In this document: positions 1 through 5,886 of the stretch, piece after piece
How positions within the stretch are numbered: position 1 is the first letter of the stretch
Layout: every line of letters starts with the position of its first letter
Program-made: the position numbers and the translations under genes
Assembly: GCA_017648235.1 (NCBI GenBank)
Contig: JAGCIZ010000194.1
Location: 1-5,886 of the forward strand
Reading direction: 5' to 3'
DNA: 5,886 nucleotides
Origin: Paludibacteraceae bacterium
Lineage (GTDB): Bacteria > Bacteroidota > Bacteroidia > Bacteroidales > Paludibacteraceae
Notes under the pieces: generated by a model
Seen by the model: the letters and a program-made list of their open reading frames with translations, nothing else
Told to the model about the DNA's origin: nothing
The model's database searches: none

Positions 1-1013
1 AACCACTTTGCTGCATCAATTTTTTGTTTGGCAAAAGAAACTGCGTTCTTCATTTCGTTTGTCTGATTCTTTTTGTTGCCTGCAAAATCTTGAATCATGT
101 TAGAATAAACGTTGCTTACACGTAGGTCTGGAATGTTTTGATTGTTAAGAATTGTTTGCAATCGCCCATTTTCGTTGTATACAGCAAAATCGGGAATTAT
201 TGTTTGAGAGCTACCATCTTCGCCACTATTCCACGTATTTCCTGGTTTTGGATTTAATTTAAGAATTTCATCAATAGCTTTGCTGAGTGTTTCGTTTGAA
301 AGGTTGAGCCTTTTTGCAATTTTTCCGTATTGTTTTTTTGTGAACTCGTCAAAGAATCTTTCAATAATAGTTTGAGCAAGTTGTTGTTGCTCGCTTTTGT
401 TTCGTTGCTTGATTTGTAGAAGCAAGCATTCTTGTAACGTTTGTGCGCCTACTCCAGCAGGATCAAAACTTTGTACAATGTCAAGAGCATTGAGCATCTC
501 TTTCTCGCTTATCAAAGTTCCAAACTGAAAAGCTAAATCGTCAATCATCGAATCAACAGTTCTTCTCAAGTAGCCTTCGTCATCAATATTTCCGATGATA
601 TATTCTGCCAAGGATTTTGTTTTGCTATCAAAGATTTGAACATTTAATTGGTCAAGCAAATGCTCGCGAAAGGTGTCTTTTGCAGCAAACGGAATGTCCT
701 CATGTTTGTCATCACGAGAGTGATTGTTGGCGTAAAGTTTATAGTCGGGAGTATCGTCATCGTCTCCGATGTAATCGTCCCAATTAAAATCTTCAACAGC
801 TTCTGGACTTTCACTTGAACCATCGTCTTGAAAATCGTCAGTAACATCCTCGTCAGAAGTTTCTTTTCCTTCTTCTAGTGCAGGATTTTCTTCTAGTTCT
901 TGCCGGATACGTTCCTCTAACTCAAGCGTAGGTATTTCAAGCATCTTTATCACCTGAATTTGTTGTGGCGATAACTTCTGCTGCAATTTTTGTTGAAGTT
1001 GTTGTTTGAGCAT
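1..1013 (-). CDS. rpoN: RNA polymerase sigma-54 factor RpoN (3' end beyond window)
   Basis: Alternative sigma factor that directs core RNA polymerase to -24/-12 promoters, where open-complex formation needs an AAA+ enhancer-binding activator. Reading the minus strand from 1013 gives 337 open codons to the left edge. Residues 1-48 are the glutamine- and leucine-rich region I (activator-interacting), opening MLKQQLQQKL and ending EELEENPALEE-like (QELEENPALE at 38-47). Residues 50-90 are a very acidic linker (region II). From about 112 comes the core-binding domain, with family hallmarks NIDDEGYL (142-149), FDPAGVGAQTLQECLL (183-198) and LNPKPG (253-258). The helix-turn-helix and RpoN box expected near the C-terminus are outside the window; family members are usually about 480-500 residues, so roughly two thirds is visible. 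The start is firm: an in-frame TAG lies four codons upstream (1023-1025), and region I begins at once. One small departure is Q190 after VGA, where I recall Arg being common in the family. The gene is divergent from pdxA. Confidence 0.95.
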   Translation of the reverse strand, partial: MLKQQLQQKLQQKLSPQQIQVIKMLEIPTLELEERIRQELEENPALEEGKETSDEDVTDDFQDDGSSESPEAVEDFNWDDYIGDDDDTPDYKLYANNHSRDDKHEDIPFAAKDTFREHLLDQLNVQIFDSKTKSLAEYIIGNIDDEGYLRRTVDSMIDDLAFQFGTLISEKEMLNALDIVQSFDPAGVGAQTLQECLLLQIKQRNKSEQQQLAQTIIERFFDEFTKKQYGKIAKRLNLSNETLSKAIDEILKLNPKPGNTWNSGEDGSSQTIIPDFAVYNENGRLQTILNNQNIPDLRVSNVYSNMIQDFAGNKKNQTNEMKNAVSFAKQKIDAAKW

Positions 1014-1027
1014 ATAGAATTTCTATA
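1013..1027. repeat. Perfect 7-bp inverted repeat touching the rpoN start codon
   Basis: TATAGAA (1013-1019) and TTCTATA (1021-1027) are exact reverse complements around one central base. The element fills the stretch between the predicted rpoN transcription start and its ATG (1013-1011) and overlaps the first base of the start codon. It could be a 15-bp operator or only AT-rich coincidence. With a one-base centre it would make a poor RNA hairpin. Confidence 0.45.
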
Positions 1028-1035
1028 AAAAACAC

Positions 1036-1066
1036 ACAAAAGTATGAAAAAATTGCAACCAACAAA
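1036..1066 (-). promoter_or_regulatory. Predicted Bacteroidetes-type promoter of rpoN
   Basis: Read on the minus strand, TTTG (-33 element, 1066-1063) is followed after 18 bp by TACTTTTGT (1044-1036). This matches the Bacteroidetes primary-sigma consensus TAnnTTTGY at every fixed position. Transcription would start near 1028-1031, giving rpoN a leader of only about 15-18 nt. The match is seen directly; activity is inferred. Such AT-rich motifs can occur by chance, but the position and spacing are right. Confidence 0.65.
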
Positions 1067-1092
1067 AGAATCTTTTTTCCTCTTTCTATTCG

Positions 1093-1123
1093 TTTGTAAC
1101 TCATCAGTAATCACTATTTTTGC
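1093..1123 (+). promoter_or_regulatory. Predicted Bacteroidetes-type promoter of pdxA and the downstream genes
   Basis: TTTG at 1093-1096 is followed after 18 bp by TATTTTTGC at 1115-1123, an exact fit to TAnnTTTGY. Transcription would start near 1128-1131, leaving a leader of about 13-16 nt before the pdxA ATG. The leader has no Shine-Dalgarno sequence, only A-rich sequence, which is usual in Bacteroidetes. As no comparable promoter was found in the 11-, 31- and 4-nt gaps downstream, this is the likely promoter for all four plus-strand genes. Confidence 0.7.
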
Positions 1124-1138
1124 ATATCAAAAAATAGT
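1113..1138. repeat. Perfect 9-bp inverted repeat over the pdxA -7 element and start site
   Basis: ACTATTTTT (1113-1121) and AAAAATAGT (1130-1138) are exact reverse complements separated by 8 bases. The left arm contains most of the predicted -7 element and the right arm lies over the predicted transcription start and leader. This is where a repressor-type operator would sit. The arms are nearly all A/T, so chance is a real alternative. There is no T-tract after it and it precedes the gene, so it is not a terminator. Confidence 0.45.
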
Positions 1139-1143
1139 AAATC

Positions 1144-2172
1144 ATGAGTTTGATAAAAGTAGGTATTTCGCATGGAGATATCAATGGAATAAGTTACGAG
1201 GTAATTCTTAAGACCTTGTCGGACAATAGAATATTTGATATTTGTATTCCCATTCTTTACGGTTCGTCAAAAACTATTGCATATTATCGTAAGAGTTTGG
1301 AATTGGGAGGTGAGATTTTTGTTAATGTGATTAAATCGGCTTCGGAAGCTATGCCAAAGCGCATCAATGTAATTAATTGCGTTTCTGATGAGTTGAAGGT
1401 GGAAATGGGTGTGGCGTCAAAAGAGGCAGGAGATGCTGCTTTCTTTGCATTGGAACGTGCAACAGACGATCTTAAAAATAATGAAATAGATACATTGCTA
1501 ACAGCTCCTATAAATAAGGATACTATTCAGTCGGAGAAATTTAATTTTCCAGGTCATACGGAGTATTTGGAACAGAAGTTTGGCGTGCAAGATTCACTGA
1601 TGTTCTTTGTTAGTGATTCTTTGAAAATAGCGTTGGTAACAAATCATCTTCCTGTTAGCAAAATTGCAGAAAATGTAACTCAAGAAAAGATTGTACGCAA
1701 GTTGCAATTGCTCAATGAATCTTTGAAAAAAGATTTTATGATTGTGAAACCTCGTATTGCAGTGTTGGCTCTTAATCCTCATGCTGGAGATAATGGTTTG
1801 CTTGGTGAGGAGGAACAGACTGTAATCATTCCTGCGATGAAAACTGCTCAGCAAGAACATAAAATATTTTGCGCAGGACCTTTTGCTGCAGATGGATTTT
1901 TTGGATCAAGTGCAATACAATCTTACGATGCAGTTTTGGCCATGTACCACGATCAAGCATTGGCTCCATTCAAAGCTTTGCAAATGGATTATGGTGTGAA
2001 TTTTACGGCAGGTTTACCTATAGTGCGTACTTCGCCAACTCATGGAACAGCGTATGATAAAGTCGGAAAAAATTCTTCGAACGAAAACTCTTTCCGACAA
2101 GCGCTTTACAAAGCGATTGACATTTATAAAACTCGCAAGCGTTACAAAGAATATAGCGCTAATCCATTGTAA
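1144..2172 (+). CDS. pdxA: 4-hydroxythreonine-4-phosphate dehydrogenase PdxA
   Basis: Cytoplasmic enzyme of the DXP-dependent pyridoxal 5'-phosphate pathway. It oxidises 4-phosphohydroxy-L-threonine with NAD(P)+; the product decarboxylates to 3-amino-2-oxopropyl phosphate, which PdxJ joins to deoxyxylulose phosphate. At 342 residues it is full length (E. coli 329). Visible residues match the E. coli active site: H138-T139 in FPGHTEYL (substrate); metal ligands H168 (TNHLP), H213 (NPHAGDNG) and H269 (MYHDQ); and K277, N286 and R295 in the substrate-binding C-terminal part. The N-terminus has the Bacteroidetes-like motif SHGDINGISYEV (9-20) in place of the proteobacterial PGEPAGIGP-type motif. 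The ATG at 1144 is preceded by an in-frame TAA (1138-1140), so no longer start is possible. It is the first gene of the plus-strand run, 11 nt before the next. Nothing suggests inactivation. Confidence 0.96.
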   Translation: MSLIKVGISHGDINGISYEVILKTLSDNRIFDICIPILYGSSKTIAYYRKSLELGGEIFVNVIKSASEAMPKRINVINCVSDELKVEMGVASKEAGDAAFFALERATDDLKNNEIDTLLTAPINKDTIQSEKFNFPGHTEYLEQKFGVQDSLMFFVSDSLKIALVTNHLPVSKIAENVTQEKIVRKLQLLNESLKKDFMIVKPRIAVLALNPHAGDNGLLGEEEQTVIIPAMKTAQQEHKIFCAGPFAADGFFGSSAIQSYDAVLAMYHDQALAPFKALQMDYGVNFTAGLPIVRTSPTHGTAYDKVGKNSSNENSFRQALYKAIDIYKTRKRYKEYSANPL

Positions 2173-2183
2173 CAAGAATAGAT

Positions 2184-3116
2184 ATGAGAACAGAAAAAAG
2201 ACAAATAAATTCACGAAAAGAAAAAGATTTTTCGTTTAAAAAGAAAACTGATTCAACCTCATTCGGTGCAAGAGGAAGTAGAAGAAGAGAAAAATCTTCT
2301 CCTTCATCTTTCCGAAAAAGAGAGGTTCAGGATGAAAATAGCAAGTACAGCAAGAAAAAGCAATTAGAGTATAAAAAGAGAAATACGGATCCTGCAGCAC
2401 CAGTTCGTTTGAATAAATTTCTTGCTAACGCCGGAATTTGCTCTCGTCGCGATGCAGATGTTTACATTGCTTCTGGTGTAGTGAGCGTGAATGGAGAGAT
2501 TGTAACTTCGTTGGGGACAAAAGTTTTTCCATACAAAGACAAGGTGTTGTTTCACGATCAGGCTGTGCAAGCGGAGAAAAAAGTATATATCTTGTTGAAT
2601 AAACCAAAAGATTGCGTAACGACAGTTGAAGATGCTCACGCAAAGTTTACAGTATTGGATTTGGTGCGCGATGCTTGTACGGAGCGAATTTATCCAGTAG
2701 GCAGATTGGATAAAAATACTACTGGTGTGCTTTTACTTACCAATGACGGAGAGTTAACAAAAATTCTTACTCATCCAAAGTTCGATAAAAAGAAAATATA
2801 CCAAGTTACGCTAGACAAGAACGTGTCTATTGGAGATTTGGAGAAAATTGCGAATGGTCTTATTCTTGAAGATGGTGAAATTCATGCCGATGAAATTGCT
2901 TACGTTGATGAAAATGATAAAAAAACAATCGGTATTGAGATTCATTCAGGCAGAAATCGAATTGTGAGACGAATTTTTGAACATCTTGGGTATAAAGTGA
3001 TGAAGTTAGATCGTGTGTTTTTTGCAGGATTAACCAAAAAGAATTTGCCAAGAGGTCGTTGGCGTTTCCTTTCGGAAAAAGAGATCAATTTGTTGCGAAT
3101 GAAAGCTTTTGAATAG
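2184..3116 (+). CDS. rluB: rRNA pseudouridine synthase, RsuA/RluB family, with basic N-terminal extension
   Basis: Converts a specific uridine in ribosomal RNA to pseudouridine. Residues 1-72 are a low-complexity tail rich in Lys, Arg and Ser, likely disordered and RNA-binding. An S4 RNA-binding domain follows at about 73-120 (VRLNKFLANAGICSRRDAD), then the catalytic domain from about 133. The catalytic aspartate is D176 in GRLDKNTTGVLLLTNDG (173-189). The C-terminal family motif GRNRIVRRIFEHLGY lies at 256-270. The S4 domain plus the GRLD(x)nTTG motif places it in the RsuA/RluB/RluE/RluF group rather than RluA or TruB. RluB (23S rRNA, E. coli U2605) is the usual label for Bacteroidetes homologues, but the target uridine cannot be read from sequence, so the symbol is tentative. 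The start is the only in-frame ATG before M273, and the basic tail is therefore probably real. It lies 11 nt after pdxA, with no Shine-Dalgarno motif. Confidence 0.92.
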   Translation: MRTEKRQINSRKEKDFSFKKKTDSTSFGARGSRRREKSSPSSFRKREVQDENSKYSKKKQLEYKKRNTDPAAPVRLNKFLANAGICSRRDADVYIASGVVSVNGEIVTSLGTKVFPYKDKVLFHDQAVQAEKKVYILLNKPKDCVTTVEDAHAKFTVLDLVRDACTERIYPVGRLDKNTTGVLLLTNDGELTKILTHPKFDKKKIYQVTLDKNVSIGDLEKIANGLILEDGEIHADEIAYVDENDKKTIGIEIHSGRNRIVRRIFEHLGYKVMKLDRVFFAGLTKKNLPRGRWRFLSEKEINLLRMKAFE

Positions 3117-3147
3117 GATTTTAGTAAAAATATAAATTGCAGAAAAA

Positions 3148-4563
3148 ATGGAATGTTTATTCTCGGAATTACCTTATAAAGTTGCCGATATTTCGTTGGC
3201 TGATTTTGGCCGTAAAGAATTGGTATTAGCCGAAGGTGAGATGCCAGGTTTGATGGCTTTGCGCAAAAAGTATGGAAAAGAAAAACCTTTGACAGGGGCT
3301 CGCATTTCGGGTTCGTTGCATATGACAATACAAACTGCAATGTTGATAGAAACATTGGTGGAGTTGGGTGCTGAGGTGCGTTGGGCAAGTTGTAATATTT
3401 ATTCCACACAAGATCATGCTGCTGCAGCAGTTGCAGCAAAAGGAGTGCCTGTTTTTGCGTGGAAAGGAGAGTCACTTGAGGAGTATTGGTGGTGCACATT
3501 ACAAGCTTTGACTTTCCCTGGAGGAAAAGGACCTAATGTAATCGTTGATGATGGTGGCGATGCTACATTGATGATCCATTTGGGTTACGAAGCTGAAAAA
3601 AATCCTTCGGTTTTGGACAAGGAAGTACATGGTGAAGATGAAAAAGAGTTGTACTCAATCCTAAAAAAAGTATTGAAAACTGACTCAACATTCTTTGGTA
3701 GAATGGTGCCTGAAATCCGTGGTGTTTCGGAGGAAACTACAACAGGTGTTCATCGTTTATATCAAATGATGCAAGAAGGTCGTTTGCTTTTCCCTGCCTT
3801 CAATGTGAACGATTCGGTAACGAAGTCAAAATTTGATAATCTTTATGGTTGTCGCGAGTCGTTGGCCGATGGCATAAAGCGTGCAACCGATGTGATGATT
3901 GCGGGAAAGGTTGCTGTGGTTTGTGGATATGGTGATGTTGGTAAAGGTTGTGCTCATTCAATGCGTTCGTATGGTGCTCGTGTGATTGTTACAGAAATCG
4001 ACCCAATATGTGCTTTGCAAGCTGCAATGGAAGGTTTCGAAGTAAAAACCGTTGAAGATGCGCTTGACGAAGGGGATATTTACGTTACCACAACTGGAAA
4101 TTGCGATATCATTCGTATTGAGCATATCGAAAAAATGCGCGATGGAGCAATCGTCTGCAATATCGGTCATTTTGATAACGAAATTCAGGTGGAAAAATTG
4201 AAAAATTACGAAGGAATAGAATGTGTGAATATTAAACCTCAGGTGGATAAATATACTTTCCCCGACGGACATTCTATTTTGTTGCTTGCCGATGGTCGTT
4301 TGGTGAATTTGGGTTGCGCAACGGGTCACCCATCTTTTGTGATGAGTAATTCGTTTACAAATCAAACCTTGGCTCAAATAGAACTTTTTACAAATAAGTA
4401 CGAGACAAATGTTTATTGTTTGCCTAAAAAGTTAGATGAAGAAGTTGCTCGTTTGCATTTGGAAAGAATAGGTGTAAAACTTACAAAATTGACTCAAAAA
4501 CAAGCAGATTATATCGGTGTTTCTGTTGATGGACCTTATAAATCTGATATTTATAGATATTAA
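3148..4563 (+). CDS. ahcY: Adenosylhomocysteinase (S-adenosylhomocysteine hydrolase)
   Basis: NAD-dependent cytoplasmic enzyme that splits S-adenosylhomocysteine, the inhibitory by-product of methylation, into adenosine and homocysteine. At 471 residues it has the usual bacterial long form, including the roughly 40-residue insert (about 150-190) missing from the human enzyme (432). Substrate-domain motifs are GSLHMT (55-60), CNIYSTQDHAAAA (82-94), DDGGDAT (134-140), EETTTGVHRLY (195-205), and the K226/D230 pair in TKSKFDNLYGCRE. The NAD-binding Rossmann loop is GYGDVGKGCA (260-269), followed by EIDPICALQAAMEG (283-296). The C-terminal tail ends YKSDIYRY, corresponding to the family tail that reaches the neighbouring subunit's NAD through its conserved Lys and Tyr (here K465 and Y469). 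All key residues appear intact. It starts 31 nt after the pseudouridine synthase, in A-rich sequence. That gap is too short for an SAH riboswitch and holds no consensus promoter, so it is probably co-transcribed. Confidence 0.97.
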   Translation: MECLFSELPYKVADISLADFGRKELVLAEGEMPGLMALRKKYGKEKPLTGARISGSLHMTIQTAMLIETLVELGAEVRWASCNIYSTQDHAAAAVAAKGVPVFAWKGESLEEYWWCTLQALTFPGGKGPNVIVDDGGDATLMIHLGYEAEKNPSVLDKEVHGEDEKELYSILKKVLKTDSTFFGRMVPEIRGVSEETTTGVHRLYQMMQEGRLLFPAFNVNDSVTKSKFDNLYGCRESLADGIKRATDVMIAGKVAVVCGYGDVGKGCAHSMRSYGARVIVTEIDPICALQAAMEGFEVKTVEDALDEGDIYVTTTGNCDIIRIEHIEKMRDGAIVCNIGHFDNEIQVEKLKNYEGIECVNIKPQVDKYTFPDGHSILLLADGRLVNLGCATGHPSFVMSNSFTNQTLAQIELFTNKYETNVYCLPKKLDEEVARLHLERIGVKLTKLTQKQADYIGVSVDGPYKSDIYRY

Positions 4564-4567
4564 AAAA

Positions 4568-5886
4568 ATGAAGATAGAATTCAAGAAAATTCTTCCGTAT
4601 TTGGTTGCAGTATTTGTATTTGTAGGTATTGCTATTGCTTATTGTTCTCCTATCTTAGAAGGGAAGGTTCTAAGCACAAGTGATGGCAAAGGTTGGGAAG
4701 GTACTGCTCAGGAGGCACGGGAGTACAAAGCACAAACAGGAGAAACCACTTGGTGGACCAATTCGCTTTTCTCTGGAATGCCTACGTATCAAATTACTGG
4801 TTCGATGCCGTCTGTTGGGTTTGTGAGTAAGGTGTTGGTGCGAACATTACATCTTGGATTTGTTGGAGTTCTTGGATTGATAATAGGATATTTTATTGGA
4901 TTTTTTATTCTTCTGCGTTGCTTTGGCGTTGATAAGTGGCTTTCTATTATAGGGGCAATTGCTTTTGCTTTTTCGACCTATTTTTTGATTATTCTAGCAG
5001 CTGGTCATATGACAAAGGCGGATACTATAGGTTTGATAGTACCAATAATAGGAGGATTTTACCTTATCTTCCAAAAAAAATATTGGTTGGGCTTCCCTAT
5101 AACAGCCATTTATTCTACTGCGGGAATTTATTATCACCCGCAGATGTCATACTATGTGTTTATGCTCATTGGAGTTCTAGTTTTATTAGAAGTTTATTTG
5201 CACGTAAAAGAAAAACGTTGGAAAGATTTGGGCATTGGAATCGGAGTTCTACTAGCAGCTTTGCTGTTGAGTCTGGGAACACGTTATTCGTGGCTTAGTG
5301 CAAACCAAGAGTACCTGAGTGAAACAATGAGAGGCGGACATTCAGAACTCTCGGAAGAGACGGACGGAGGAGAAAAAAAAGGTTTGGACTTGGATTATGC
5401 TACGGCTTGGAGTTATGGAATTGATGAAACTTTGACATTGTTGATTCCAAACTTTATGGGAGGCTCGTCAACCCAAAATGTGGGGACCTCTTCTGGAGTT
5501 TATGAGGTGTTGATAGCAAACGGAGTACCTCGAAGAAGTGCAGAAAGTTTTTGTCAATCATTGCCAACGTATTGGGGAAGTCAACCGTTTACATCGGGGC
5601 CAGTTTATGTGGGAGCAATTGTTTGTTTCCTTTTTGTATTAGGTCTTATTATTGTGCAAAGTCCGTATAAATGGGCGTTACTTTTTGCAACAATATGTTC
5701 GGTTTTTTTGGCTTGGGGACATAATTTTATGTGGTTGACTGAAATGTTTTTCAGATATTTTCCTATGTACAATAAGTTTAGGGCAGTATCATCGATTTTG
5801 ATTGTTGCAGAAATAACAATACCGCTCTTGGCATTTCTTGCGTTGCAAGAAATTATCAATGGAAAGATATCCAAAGAAAAAATCAC
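4568..5886 (+). CDS. YfhO-family polytopic membrane protein (3' end beyond window)
   Basis: An open frame of 439 codons runs from the ATG at 4568 to the right edge without a stop. Homologues are about 800 residues, so about half is visible. Hydrophobic segments at about 8-28, 97-118, 125-146, 151-168, 175-190, 194-212, 220-240, 345-364, 367-385 and 408-428 indicate a multi-pass inner-membrane protein. The large loop after the first segment (about 29-95) carries LEGKVLSTSDGKGWEG; D39 there sits where GT-C glycosyltransferases keep a catalytic acid, but this assignment is inferred. Stretches I recognise as typical of Bacteroidetes YfhO-like proteins are SGMPTYQI (69-76), ETMRGGHSEL (252-261), YWGSQPFTSGPVYVGA (335-350) and YNKFRAVSSILIVAEI (401-416). 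Bacillus subtilis YfhO takes part in glycosylating lipoteichoic acid; Bacteroidetes lack that polymer, so a role in some other envelope glycan is a guess. It starts 4 nt after the ahcY stop, which implies co-transcription and perhaps translational coupling. No Shine-Dalgarno motif is visible. Confidence 0.88.
   Translation, partial: MKIEFKKILPYLVAVFVFVGIAIAYCSPILEGKVLSTSDGKGWEGTAQEAREYKAQTGETTWWTNSLFSGMPTYQITGSMPSVGFVSKVLVRTLHLGFVGVLGLIIGYFIGFFILLRCFGVDKWLSIIGAIAFAFSTYFLIILAAGHMTKADTIGLIVPIIGGFYLIFQKKYWLGFPITAIYSTAGIYYHPQMSYYVFMLIGVLVLLEVYLHVKEKRWKDLGIGIGVLLAALLLSLGTRYSWLSANQEYLSETMRGGHSELSEETDGGEKKGLDLDYATAWSYGIDETLTLLIPNFMGGSSTQNVGTSSGVYEVLIANGVPRRSAESFCQSLPTYWGSQPFTSGPVYVGAIVCFLFVLGLIIVQSPYKWALLFATICSVFLAWGHNFMWLTEMFFRYFPMYNKFRAVSSILIVAEITIPLLAFLALQEIINGKISKEKI

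Noticed and set aside
644..847. 67-codon minus-strand open frame inside rpoN
   Set aside because: Different frame from the rpoN reading, which carries the sigma-54 hallmarks through the same stretch.
1071..1087. Pyrimidine-only run as a possible terminator
   Set aside because: No stem precedes it on either strand and no gene ends nearby; both flanking genes start from this region.
3117..3147. Possible SAH riboswitch or promoter before ahcY
   Set aside because: Only 31 nt, A/T-rich, with at most a 5-bp dyad (TTTTA-G-TAAAA at 3119-3129) and no TAnnTTTG match; too short for a known SAH or SAM riboswitch.
2942..3499. 185-codon open frame on the minus strand across the end of the pseudouridine synthase gene and the start of ahcY
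   Set aside because: It lies antisense to two strongly supported genes, has no recognisable domain, and its composition is what reverse-reading of AT-rich coding sequence gives.
3958..4377. 139-codon minus-strand open frame inside ahcY
   Set aside because: Fully antisense to conserved NAD-binding sequence of ahcY; no family resemblance.
4936..5298. 120-codon plus-strand open frame
   Set aside because: It is another frame of the YfhO-like gene, which reads open from 4568 to the edge with family motifs; the alternate frame has no recognisable domain.
5828..5847. TTGGCA...TTGC stretch resembling a sigma-54 promoter
   Set aside because: The GG-to-GC spacing is 8 or 13 bases instead of the required 10, and it lies inside the YfhO-like coding sequence.
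5605..5886. 93-codon minus-strand open frame at the right edge
   Set aside because: Antisense to the conserved second membrane cluster of the YfhO-like gene and starts only at a GTG on the window edge.

Overview
The window looks like an ordinary, gene-dense stretch of a Bacteroidetes chromosome, most likely from the order Bacteroidales. The sequence is AT-rich, with many TTG leucine codons. Start codons are preceded by A-rich sequence, with no clear Shine-Dalgarno motif. Two good matches to the Bacteroidetes-type promoter (TTTG, 18 bp, TAnnTTTGY) sit between the first two genes. The protein families, especially the Bacteroidetes-style YfhO-like membrane protein, fit this group. The genus cannot be told from the sequence.

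Layout: positions 1-1013 hold the first 337 codons of rpoN (sigma-54) on the minus strand; its C-terminal DNA-binding part lies beyond the left edge. Positions 1014-1143 are a compact divergent promoter region. From 1144 onward four plus-strand genes follow closely: pdxA (1144-2172), an RsuA/RluB-family rRNA pseudouridine synthase (2184-3116), ahcY (3148-4563), and a large YfhO-family polytopic membrane protein (4568 to the right edge, cut after 439 codons). Gaps are 11, 31 and 4 nt. No terminator or consensus promoter was seen between them, so they probably form one transcription unit led by the pdxA promoter.

The four plus-strand genes do not make one pathway. PdxA serves pyridoxal phosphate synthesis, the pseudouridine synthase modifies rRNA, AhcY recycles S-adenosylhomocysteine, and the YfhO-like protein probably acts in cell-envelope glycan assembly. 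They look like a housekeeping operon. The divergent rpoN gene encodes the alternative sigma factor that works with AAA+ enhancer-binding activators; no such activator is present in this window.

No mobile element, CRISPR array, tRNA, rRNA, toxin-antitoxin pair or defence gene was found. The most unusual part is the 130-bp rpoN/pdxA intergenic region. Its two promoters have the same 18-bp spacing and face away from each other, and each has a perfect inverted repeat at or next to the predicted transcription start.
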